Positions 33,082-40,415 of a stretch of 64,000 bases of DNA are shown piece by piece. How positions within the stretch are numbered: the stretch's first letter is position 1; the number at the start of each line of letters is the position of its first letter. Origin of the DNA: Microcaldota archaeon (GTDB lineage Archaea; Micrarchaeota; Micrarchaeia; Micrarchaeales; Micrarchaeaceae). The position numbers were made by a program, and so were the translations under genes. The DNA lies in NCBI GenBank assembly GCA_021816895.1, contig JAKAWW010000001.1:62001-126000 (forward strand). The letters run 5' to 3'. Below the pieces are notes generated by a model. The model was given only the letters and a program-made list of their open reading frames with translations. It made no database searches and was not told where the DNA came from.

Positions 33082-34620
33082 ATGTCAGCAATATCAAAGA
33101 CTGTGGGAAAATTTGAAAATAACACGATAAAGACATTATTAGAGAAATATAAAACATTATATGCACTGAATTATGCTAACGATGTGCTTGACTGGGACAC
33201 TCAGGTATACATGCCTAAAGCCGGCATTGTGGAAAGAGGTACCGCAAACGCGCAAATATCATTATTGTATCAAAAATTTTTCATGAGCGATGATTTTAGG
33301 CGCGCTTTGGATGAGGCAAACAAGCAGAAAGACCTTAATGATTATGAAAATGGCGTTGTAAGGGCGCTTAACAGGCAAATGAAAGTGATGAGCCTTCCGC
33401 CAAAACTCATAGAAGAAGAAGCAATGATGGCTACAGAGGGATTTGTTGCGTGGGAGAAAGCAAAGAAGAACTCAGATTTCAATAAGTTTAAGCCCTACCT
33501 GGAAAGGATAATAGAAATAAACAGGGAAAAAGCAGAGAAGCTTGGATATGAAGGGCACCCATACAATGCTCTGGTTGATTTGAATGAGGAGGGCATCACG
33601 GTAAATGATTTAGACGCCATATTCTCGCAGATGATACCAAAGCTCAAGGCCATTTTAAAAAGTGTCACTGATTCTGGCATATTCACAAAGGAGTACAAGC
33701 TCGCAGAGATTGCATATGATAAAGAAGCCGCGAAGAGTGCGAATGAGGAAATACTAAAGATCATGGGCTTCGATATGGCGAGGTTCAGAATGGACGTATC
33801 AACACATCCGTTCACAATGCCGATAAGCGTAAACGATACAAGGATAACTACAAGGTACGAAGGCATCAATTTTAAGAACACACTATTTTCAACAATACAC
33901 GAGGGTGGCCATGCCATATACCAGCTTCAAGGTGACCCAGATTTGACCATAACGCCCATAAATGATGGTGCATCATTGGGGCTGCACGAATCACAATCGA
34001 GGTTCTTTGAGAACATTATAGGAAGAAGCCGGGAATTCGTCCATGCAATAACACCGATGCTAAGAAGCAAGTTCTACTTCCTGAAGGATTACAGCGAAGA
34101 GGATCTTTACTACTACTTTAATCAGGTCAAGCCCGGATGCATCAGGGTTGATGCGGATGAGCTTACCTACAACTTCCACATAGTGTTGAGGTACGAGTTG
34201 GAGAAACAACTTATAGAAGGAAAAATCAATGCAAACGAATTGCCTGAATTATGGGACTCAAAAATGGAGGAATACCTTGGGATAAGGCCAAGGAACGATG
34301 GGGAGGGCGTTCTACAAGACGTGCACTGGAGCAGCGGATTTGGCTATTTCCCTACGTACAGCCTGGGCAATATTGCAGCCGCGCTTATACTGTATAAGGT
34401 GCGTGCTGAGAACAGCAATTTCGATAGCGAAATACGAGCCGCTAACCTAACACCAATAAAGGAATGGCTAAAAGAAAAGATACACAGGTTTGACGGCGTT
34501 TATACACCAAAGGAACTGTTAAGAAGGTCGTTTAATGAGGGCTATAACCCGGAATACCTGATAAGCTATCTTAGAGAAAAATTCACAATGTCAAGCGAAA
34601 GTTGGAAGCCGAGAGCCTGA
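33082..34620 (+). CDS. Carboxypeptidase Taq family metallopeptidase (M32)
   Basis: M32 enzymes are soluble zinc carboxypeptidases that remove C-terminal residues. The zinc site HEGGH (HExxH) is in TIHEGGHAIYQLQ near residue 273, the downstream glutamate is in LHESQSRFFEN, and the family's DWDTQVYMP, IRVDADELTYNFHI and GYFPTYSLGNIAA are all present. At 512 residues it is full length. A TATA-like CAATATATAC at 33041-33050 lies about 35 nt upstream and GGGGTA precedes the ATG. It probably serves peptide recycling. Confidence 0.94.
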   Translation: MSAISKTVGKFENNTIKTLLEKYKTLYALNYANDVLDWDTQVYMPKAGIVERGTANAQISLLYQKFFMSDDFRRALDEANKQKDLNDYENGVVRALNRQMKVMSLPPKLIEEEAMMATEGFVAWEKAKKNSDFNKFKPYLERIIEINREKAEKLGYEGHPYNALVDLNEEGITVNDLDAIFSQMIPKLKAILKSVTDSGIFTKEYKLAEIAYDKEAAKSANEEILKIMGFDMARFRMDVSTHPFTMPISVNDTRITTRYEGINFKNTLFSTIHEGGHAIYQLQGDPDLTITPINDGASLGLHESQSRFFENIIGRSREFVHAITPMLRSKFYFLKDYSEEDLYYYFNQVKPGCIRVDADELTYNFHIVLRYELEKQLIEGKINANELPELWDSKMEEYLGIRPRNDGEGVLQDVHWSSGFGYFPTYSLGNIAAALILYKVRAENSNFDSEIRAANLTPIKEWLKEKIHRFDGVYTPKELLRRSFNEGYNPEYLISYLREKFTMSSESWKPRA

Positions 34621-34684
34621 AATCCTTAATATGTTAAGCATTCTATTCGGTAATGCGCAGTGCTATTGCTCTGTTAATAAATAT

Positions 34685-34741
34685 CGGTTAACCGAAACAT
34701 TTAAATATTTATTTTACTATTAGATATCATATAAGTGATAT
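34685..34741 (+). promoter_or_regulatory. Promoter and possible operator of the PadR operon
   Basis: Three elements are close together: the 10-bp palindrome CGGTTAACCG (34685-34694), a TATA-like TTAAATATTT (34701-34710), and an inverted repeat ATATCA-6 nt-TGATAT (34724-34741) ending just before the first ATG. The repeat position suits a repressor that blocks initiation, possibly the PadR protein itself. Confidence 0.45.
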
Positions 34742-34742
34742 A

Positions 34743-34859
34743 ATGCCTAGGACAGATAAGAGCAAGTTGCAGTTTAAAAGCATCGACAGCATGCCTTTTG
34801 ACATGCTTTTGCAGCTTTATATTGACATAAGAAAAGGCAAAAATAAAAAGGTGATATAA
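34743..34859 (+). CDS. 38-residue protein co-transcribed with the PadR regulator
   Basis: A short frame starting MPRTDKSKLQFKS and ending KGKNKKVI. Its TAA shares its last base with the ATG of the PadR gene, and it sits at leaderless distance from the operon's TATA element, so it is probably translated and coupled to the regulator. It is basic with an amphipathic middle (SMPFDMLLQLYIDI). I recognise no family; it might be a small partner of the regulator. Confidence 0.5.
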   Translation: MPRTDKSKLQFKSIDSMPFDMLLQLYIDIRKGKNKKVI

Positions 34860-35380
34860 TGAACGGAAACGAAGACGGAAACGAATATGGCCATCGCATG
34901 GGCGGAAGGGGCATGATGCACGGAATGCATGGCATGCACGGAATGCATGAGCATATGCATCCTTACGGCATGGCTTTTGGAAGGCGGGGCGCGCTAAGGC
35001 CGATAGTGCTGAGCCTACTCAACGAATCCCCGAAGAATGGGGCAGAGCTTTCCGATGCTATAGAAAGCATGTATGAATGGCGCCCATCGCCAGGAGCGCT
35101 CTATCCATTGCTGGAAGAGCTTGAAAGTGAAGGCGTTATAAGGAAGAAGGGCGAAAGGTATGAGCTTGCCGATAACGCAAAAGCAGGAGAGTTCTGGCCC
35201 CATGGGCTTGGAAGGCCAGCTTCGACCTTTGACATAATCTCTAGGATAGATGCGTGGATCAGCTACTTCGAAGACATGCAAAAGCGCAATCCCAAAGGCT
35301 TTGATGCATATGCTGACAAGCTAGAAGAGATAAGCACAAGACTGGCAGCGCTTATCGGAAAAGTGCAGAAGAAGCAATAA
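34859..35380 (+). CDS. PadR-family transcriptional regulator with a His/Met-rich N-terminus
   Basis: PadR proteins are winged-helix repressors. The DNA-binding domain spans about residues 42-105, with LRPIVLSLLNESPKNGAELSDAI, the PSPGALYPLLEELESEGVI recognition region and KGERYELAD; a C-terminal dimerisation helix follows. Residues 13-42 are unusual: HRMGG then repeated MHG units and HEHMHPYGM, giving about eight histidines and as many methionines, a composition typical of copper or nickel binding. It may sense a metal. It forms an operon with the 38-residue gene, and VKOR converges from downstream. Confidence 0.85.
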   Translation: MNGNEDGNEYGHRMGGRGMMHGMHGMHGMHEHMHPYGMAFGRRGALRPIVLSLLNESPKNGAELSDAIESMYEWRPSPGALYPLLEELESEGVIRKKGERYELADNAKAGEFWPHGLGRPASTFDIISRIDAWISYFEDMQKRNPKGFDAYADKLEEISTRLAALIGKVQKKQ

Positions 35381-35391
35381 TAATGCATTTT

Positions 35392-35901
35392 TTATCTTAG
35401 GTCAAGGTACTTTTCTGCCTTTCCTGAGAAAAGGAAATACGAAACAATGATGAAATCTATTATTATTGCGGCGTGCATTACTGTGCAGTAGATGCATATG
35501 GAATGCACCACGAAGAACTCCAAATAAAGCAGGTACGGCACTATTATAAGGCCGAAGAAACGCCAGCCGAAGAGCACGTCAAGGAGCCTCTTGGCGCTGG
35601 CAGAGCTGCCAAAGCTTATCATGCATACAAGGCAGATGTTGATGATGAACCACAGCGCAGCAAGTAATTCAAGTGGAAAGTGAATGCCAAGAACATCAAT
35701 GTTAGAATAGGAGCTTTCAAGCACTGTTGCGCAGTTTATCGGCGTGCCTAAGAACTCTGCATGACCGCCAAGAGTGCAAAAAGGAGGCAAGTTGCCGAGC
35801 ACCTGGAATTCATAAAGCACAGTGAGTGCAGAAGCTAGCCCTATTATTGACATTATCACTAGCACTATGAATATACGTTTCGTTACGCGCATTTCAACCA
35901 T
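35392..35901 (-). CDS. VKOR family thiol oxidoreductase
   Basis: VKOR homologues reoxidise a periplasmic-type disulfide donor using quinones. The 169-residue protein has four hydrophobic helices, the loop cysteines C42 and C57 (PPFCTLGG and PINCATVLES) and the active-site CIYC (about 136-139) in the fourth helix. The G-x-P-IN-C-A-x-V context is typical. It would make disulfides in proteins outside the membrane, which fits the secreted proteins nearby. No thioredoxin-like partner is adjacent. Confidence 0.88.
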   Translation of the reverse strand: MVEMRVTKRIFIVLVIMSIIGLASALTVLYEFQVLGNLPPFCTLGGHAEFLGTPINCATVLESSYSNIDVLGIHFPLELLAALWFIINICLVCMISFGSSASAKRLLDVLFGWRFFGLIIVPYLLYLEFFVVHSICIYCTVMHAAIIIDFIIVSYFLFSGKAEKYLDLR

Positions 35902-35995
35902 ATCATTTTTCTAGTAAAGATATAAAAATTTGCAGCATGGAAAAGCGGCATTATTCGCTAATGGCTCTAAATTTACCACTCTCTGAAACAAAGCA

Positions 35996-36068
35996 TGGGG
36001 CTGCCGAGATTTGAACTCGGATAACCAGCGCCCGAGGCTGGCAGTCTGCCAGGTTAGCATACAGCCCC
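35996..36068 (-). tRNA. tRNA-Pro(CGG) with a poorly paired D-stem
   Basis: The acceptor GGGGCTG/CAGCCCC, the anticodon stem CCAGC/GCTGG with loop CTCGGGC, and the T-arm CCGAG-TTCAAAT-CTCGG are perfect, giving anticodon CGG. The D-arm keeps A14, G18-G19 and A21, but its stem (TGCT against GACT) has U10-U25 and C12-A23 mismatches. The bases CTGGCAG-A-CTGCCAG form a competing palindrome. A TATA box lies about 28 nt upstream on the minus strand, so the gene looks expressed. Confidence 0.82.
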
Positions 36069-36094
36069 GCAATAACATTATTAATCCGAACAGC

Positions 36095-36104
36095 ATATAT
36101 AAAA
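36095..36104 (-). promoter_or_regulatory. TATA box of tRNA-Pro
   Basis: On the minus strand TTTTATATAT begins about 27 nt ahead of the tRNA 5' end. It also lies just before the primase gene on the other strand but is too close to serve it. Confidence 0.5.
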
Positions 36105-36106
36105 TT

Positions 36107-37060
36107 ATGCAGTTTGATGATGCAAAACTTGATTTTGCCTACAAATACCCATTTTCCAATGCTGCAAAGGAAATAATCAGCGCCGCAGGCATTTCAAAGA
36201 TAAGCTATGCTTATCTGAGCTCGGCGCGCGGCCACCTCGAGCTAGCCATTTCGGGCAAGCTGGAATACAAGCGCACGAGCATAAGCTCTGTGAAAGTTGA
36301 CTACCTGGTAAATTACGCATATTGCAGGATGCTTGCAAGCGCGTATTCGAGCATTTCTGTGACAAGCAAATACGCCGAGGCCGAAGCAGCTAGGTCCGCA
36401 GAAGCCCTGAGCACCAGTACCATCGAAGAGCTTGTATCACTAGGCAGCGAGCTCAACATGAAAATAGCGAAGAGGTTTAAGCCTGAATCAAGCAGCGAAC
36501 TTGTCATGTATTTTAACGATTTCCTGAGGTATTCACCTGGCGTGAAGGGCCTCGAGCTTGTGAACCAGAAGCTGAGCGACGGTGCAGTGGTACTTGATTG
36601 GAATACTGCTGTGCGGCTGGTGCAATCGGCTTCAAGGAGCAAGATAATGGAGGGCCTGCCCATAAAGGCTTCGCAGCTGCCCCAGGAAGTAATAAGCTTT
36701 GCAAAAAGCTACAGAATATCAATGCCAAGTACAGCAGCAAGGGCGCCTGGCGCCATCGCAGGCCAAAGAGATTGGATAGAGAAGCTGCTTAATACGCCAA
36801 TACCTGACGTGCGCCACCGCACGGTAAACCTTATACTCGCGCCGTATCTTGTAACGGTAAAGGGCATGAGCCCTGAAGAAGCTTCAAAGGTCATAAACGA
36901 CTACATAGCAAAGTGCAAGCTCATCAATCCAGACACAAAGATAACAGAAAGGTATGTCGAGTATCAGTGCAACTATGCAAAGAAAAAGGGCATGAAGCCG
37001 CTCTCCCAGGCAAGGGCGAAAGAGCTGCTTGGCGGGATTGTTGACCTGTGGAATGATTGA
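36107..37060 (+). CDS. DNA primase large-subunit (PriL)-like protein without the iron-sulfur cysteines
   Basis: The N-terminus (LDFAYKYPFSNAAKEIISAAG) and following helices resemble archaeal PriL, the regulatory subunit that supports primer synthesis by PriS. The C-terminal part (PDVRHRTVNLILAPYLVTVKGMSPEEA, then YVEYQCNYAKKKGMKPLS) matches the conserved end of compact PriL/PriX-type proteins. Usual PriL carries four cysteines binding a 4Fe-4S cluster; here only two cysteines occur in that half, so the cluster is probably lost. The ATG at 36107 is chosen because the frame upstream overlaps tRNA-Pro. PriS is not in the window. Confidence 0.6.
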   Translation: MQFDDAKLDFAYKYPFSNAAKEIISAAGISKISYAYLSSARGHLELAISGKLEYKRTSISSVKVDYLVNYAYCRMLASAYSSISVTSKYAEAEAARSAEALSTSTIEELVSLGSELNMKIAKRFKPESSSELVMYFNDFLRYSPGVKGLELVNQKLSDGAVVLDWNTAVRLVQSASRSKIMEGLPIKASQLPQEVISFAKSYRISMPSTAARAPGAIAGQRDWIEKLLNTPIPDVRHRTVNLILAPYLVTVKGMSPEEASKVINDYIAKCKLINPDTKITERYVEYQCNYAKKKGMKPLSQARAKELLGGIVDLWND

Positions 37061-37069
37061 GGTTTGAAA

Positions 37070-37234
37070 ATGGCTGAGATATACACACTTTGCTACATAT
37101 GCGGCAAGCCTGCAAAGCATGTCTGCAAGCTCTGCGGCAAGCACGTATGCGACGATCATTACATAACTGAGCTTGGCATATGCACAAGCTGCGCCCGGGG
37201 CAGGCGCTTTCACAAGGCAAAGGGCAGCAGCTGA
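37070..37234 (+). CDS. 54-residue zinc-finger protein
   Basis: A very small Cys/His-rich protein. It starts MAEIYTLCYICGKPAKHVC and has pairs CYIC, CKLC, CDDH and CTSC, enough for two zinc sites in a cross-brace like B-box or HIT-type fingers. A basic tail (RGRRFHKAK) follows. A GAGGTTT ribosome binding site precedes its ATG, 10 nt after the primase-like gene, so the two are probably translated from one mRNA. The function is unknown; it may bind nucleic acid or protein. Confidence 0.7.
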   Translation: MAEIYTLCYICGKPAKHVCKLCGKHVCDDHYITELGICTSCARGRRFHKAKGSS

Positions 37235-37324
37235 ATGGGCATGCTTGGCTGAATAGTATTTTATATTTTTACAACTAATAATATCGCTGAAGCATAAAGC
37301 ACTGTCAATCGCAAATATGATTAA

Positions 37325-38308
37325 ATGGCTGTTTATGGTCTGAAGGCAAGAATGTACATCGTATTGGCATTGATATTAGCCATAGGCTTCGGAGTTATCT
37401 ACGCATTGCTATACGTGCTTGGCGTTTCCGCGGCAGGAATGCTTGCATTTGCTGCAATATACTTCGCATTCCAGTGGTATATCTCGCCAAAGGTCATATC
37501 ATTATTCTCTAGGCTTAAATACATAAGTGATGCTGAATACCCAGATATGCATAGAATGGTGACAGAGCTTGCTAATGAGGCTCAGGTGCCTGTGCCAAGG
37601 ATAGCTATAAGCCCGTCAAAGGAGCCTAATGCGTTTGTTTTTGGCCGGACAAGGAAGAGCGCAACGCTAGCAGTGCACCAGGGTCTCTTGAACATACTTG
37701 ACAGAGAAGAGCTAAAGGCCGTGCTGGCTCATGAAATAGGCCACATAAAGCACAGCGACTTTGCAGTAATGACCTTCATATCGTTCATACCAATGCTTGC
37801 TATGCTTATAGCTGAATACTTCCTGTTCTTCGGCATGTTCGGCAACAGCAGGCAAGGCACAGGCTACCTTGCGCTGTTCGGCACCGGAGCCTTCGTGATA
37901 TATGTGATAACAGAGCTCTTCATGCTTAGCCTTTCACGTTCCAGGGAGCTTTACGCGGACAACTACTCTGCAACAGCCACGCAAAAGCCTGAATACCTTG
38001 CAAGGGCGCTTGTCAAGATAACTTACGGCCAGGCAGCCTCGCCGCAGCAAAATGCGGCGCCCCAGGCGGCAAGATCCCTCTACATTGCAGATAGCACCCA
38101 CGCAAGAAAAGAGGCGGAAGAGCTGATAAAGCACAAGGATGAGATATCCAAGATACTTTCAAATGCCGAGATAGAAAGGCTAATGTCAAGCATTTCTGCT
38201 CAAAGGCGCGGCAGCTTCATTTCAAGCATATTCTCAACACATCCTTCCACATATACAAGGCTCTTGCTATTGGCAAAAGCTAAAGGCGATATTGATGCAG
38301 GCAGATAA
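37325..38308 (+). CDS. htpX: HtpX-like membrane metalloprotease (M48)
   Basis: A membrane zinc protease that removes damaged membrane proteins. Two N-terminal membrane helices are followed by PVPRIAISPSKEPNAFVFG, the zinc site HEIGH in VLAHEIGHIKHSD near residue 138, two further helices, and the third ligand in the RSRELYADNYS segment. At 327 residues it is somewhat longer than bacterial HtpX, with a C-terminal soluble part. The gene after it overlaps its end by 14 nt. Confidence 0.92.
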   Translation: MAVYGLKARMYIVLALILAIGFGVIYALLYVLGVSAAGMLAFAAIYFAFQWYISPKVISLFSRLKYISDAEYPDMHRMVTELANEAQVPVPRIAISPSKEPNAFVFGRTRKSATLAVHQGLLNILDREELKAVLAHEIGHIKHSDFAVMTFISFIPMLAMLIAEYFLFFGMFGNSRQGTGYLALFGTGAFVIYVITELFMLSLSRSRELYADNYSATATQKPEYLARALVKITYGQAASPQQNAAPQAARSLYIADSTHARKEAEELIKHKDEISKILSNAEIERLMSSISAQRRGSFISSIFSTHPSTYTRLLLLAKAKGDIDAGR

Positions 38309-38666
38309 ATCCCGGCAAGTTGATACAATAAGCGTGCCAGCGCTGCGCAGCGACGATGAAGCAAAGGAATTCAGCGAACTTGCAAAAGAGGCACGAAAGG
38401 CGTCTGGCGCGGCGCAAGAAGAGCTGCTGGGGCAGATAATGGAAAAGGTTTTGGAAGATCCTAAAAAATGGAGCAACGAAGCAGTAACGCTGCTTGCCGG
38501 GATAATGCAAGACTCTGTACTGGAAAACAGCAAAAATCTGAGTGATATAGAGGAAGCACTAACCTTGGTGTGTGTTATGCTAGAGCCATTTATTGACAAG
38601 TCAACAAAGGCAAGAATCAATGAGATAACCTTGAAGGACGGCTTTGTCATAGGATGGCGGGAATAA
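38295..38666 (+). CDS. Hypothetical protein overlapping htpX
   Basis: A soluble, helical, acidic protein of about 123 residues that I do not recognise. It has no cysteine cluster or membrane segment; its one cysteine is in LVCVML. The ATG at 38295 lies inside the htpX 3' end, in another frame, which suggests coupled translation. It may be a partner of the protease. A helix-repeat fold is possible given the regular Leu/Ala spacing. Confidence 0.6.
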   Translation: MQADKSRQVDTISVPALRSDDEAKEFSELAKEARKASGAAQEELLGQIMEKVLEDPKKWSNEAVTLLAGIMQDSVLENSKNLSDIEEALTLVCVMLEPFIDKSTKARINEITLKDGFVIGWRE

Positions 38667-38697
38667 TGCGCGCGCCGGCAAAGAATTGTTACCTTAT

Positions 38698-40410
38698 TTA
38701 GCGCTTCCTCTTTCTGCGCTTTGTCTTGGGCCTGCCTGCACGATCAAGCGCTTTTGAGATGGCGAAATACAGCGCAGCTATTATCAAGTATGCTGCAAGA
38801 ACAAAGCCTACAATCTTTGCAATGCTTACATTGGGCTTCTGGTCAAATCCTTGCTCAATTGTTGCAATAATGCCTGGGGTTGCAGTTGCACCTGGCGAAA
38901 CCGTTGTTGCTGCAGTTGTGGTAGTGGTAGTAATTTTTATTACCTTTATGCTGGATATTGTCATGTTCGTGCCTATGATTGAGTAAGGTTTAGAATAGCC
39001 AATTATTTTTACCCCTGCAAGATCTATGTTTGAATAAGCGGCATTTATTGCTATATTTGAGGCGTTGTTGGCGTAAAGCGTGGAGTTTTGCAGTGTTATA
39101 CCGCTAGAATGTGAAACGTTTAGCGCATTGCCGTATATGTTGCAGTTTTCTATTGTAACGTTTTTAACGCTTGACAATGATATGCTATCCTCTGTCGAAT
39201 TAATTGTGCCGCCTTCGCAGTTTATTGCCACATTGCTTGCCCGTATTATGAGCGGCATTGCACATGTCTGGTTGGTGATCCAAAAAGTACGGAGCATGTG
39301 CAGCGACCCATAGGTGAGCGAATAATATCCAGGAAGCATTATTGGCGGCTCGCCATCGGTGCAGAAGGAAAGCCCCACCCCATATGTCTCTGTAGTTGAG
39401 TTGTCATGCTCCATAAACTGCGGAGATTTCAGCACCGCAATAGTCTCATGTACCCCAAGCGATTGCACTCCCCTATCGTATGATACGTTTCCATTTGTGG
39501 CATTGCGTAATATCGCCATGACTTTTCCATCTGGTGCTACCTGGTAGCCTTTCCAAAAGTACAGTGTCATGTTTGGTGCATTGTCATATTTAATTATTGT
39601 ATAGTTCCAGAAGATGTTTGTATTGTCAGGATACTGTATATTCTCAAGCATGTCTGGATAAATCAATGTTGGCGTAAAATTCATGTTTCCATAAATGTAG
39701 AATGTCTTGAATGTGAGCTCGTCCCATCCCCAGAAAGGGCAGATAAACCAATATGGCTCATAGCTAATGGTTTTATTTTTGTATACCTGCTCTGTTTCTA
39801 GCTTGAACGTTGCTACTTTGCCATTGGTTACCGGGCCAGGCGCATACACCCCGAACCGCGGCAGTAAATAGTTGCTAATGTTTGCAGCTTTAACTAGTTC
39901 GCTTTGTGTGGTCCCCTGCGTCTGGGCAAGACCAAAGCTCTTCTGCTCCAAACTATAAGGCATCACTGAAGCAAATCCCTGCGTGCCTATGTTTCCATTT
40001 TCATCAAGCGGTATAAAATTGAAATAATAGCCAAGCGCTATGTTGGAATAGTTATCTTCAAATGAAAAATTGTATGTGCCGTATGGGCTTATAATGTTAT
40101 TCATTGCGCGGCGCAAGCTTGAAATTTTTGCACTGGCAAAAACACAGTTGTACATTGTGTTGTTGAAAGTGCCATTGCCGAATGTCACATTTGCCACAAT
40201 GAAGCTGTCTTTGCAGTAAAAACTGTTCTGCGAGGCGTTGTTTTCAAAGACTATGGCAGCGTTTGTGCATGATGCATTGCCAAAGTATGTGTTGTTGCTG
40301 CCCGCTATCACGTAATTGCACAACCCCTGCGCCGCAGCGGCCTGGCTATGCGCTACAACTGCGAGAAGCATCAGGGCAAGCACTATTAACACACTTTTTT
40401 GCACGATCAT
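38698..40410 (-). CDS. Secreted, C-terminally anchored surface protein with a beta-helix-like region
   Basis: A signal peptide (residues about 1-27, VLIVLALMLLAVVAHS), a long extracellular part with more than twenty N-x-S/T sequons, and a C-terminal membrane segment (IVGFVLAAYLIIAALYFAI) ending in KTKRRKRKR mark it as an anchored surface protein facing outside. Residues about 390-480 contain short repeating strands (NVTIENCNIYGNAL, HSSGITLQNSTLYANN) as in right-handed parallel beta helices. A threonine-rich stretch precedes the anchor. It is the last gene of a minus-strand operon with a GT-C-like enzyme and is likely an AglB substrate. Confidence 0.8.
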   Translation of the reverse strand: MIVQKSVLIVLALMLLAVVAHSQAAAAQGLCNYVIAGSNNTYFGNASCTNAAIVFENNASQNSFYCKDSFIVANVTFGNGTFNNTMYNCVFASAKISSLRRAMNNIISPYGTYNFSFEDNYSNIALGYYFNFIPLDENGNIGTQGFASVMPYSLEQKSFGLAQTQGTTQSELVKAANISNYLLPRFGVYAPGPVTNGKVATFKLETEQVYKNKTISYEPYWFICPFWGWDELTFKTFYIYGNMNFTPTLIYPDMLENIQYPDNTNIFWNYTIIKYDNAPNMTLYFWKGYQVAPDGKVMAILRNATNGNVSYDRGVQSLGVHETIAVLKSPQFMEHDNSTTETYGVGLSFCTDGEPPIMLPGYYSLTYGSLHMLRTFWITNQTCAMPLIIRASNVAINCEGGTINSTEDSISLSSVKNVTIENCNIYGNALNVSHSSGITLQNSTLYANNASNIAINAAYSNIDLAGVKIIGYSKPYSIIGTNMTISSIKVIKITTTTTTAATTVSPGATATPGIIATIEQGFDQKPNVSIAKIVGFVLAAYLIIAALYFAISKALDRAGRPKTKRRKRKR

Positions 40411-40415
40411 AAATC

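Noticed and set aside
36011-36106. N-terminal extension of the primase-like gene across tRNA-Pro
   Set aside because: It would translate the antisense of a good tRNA; the ATG at 36107 matches the PriL N-terminus.
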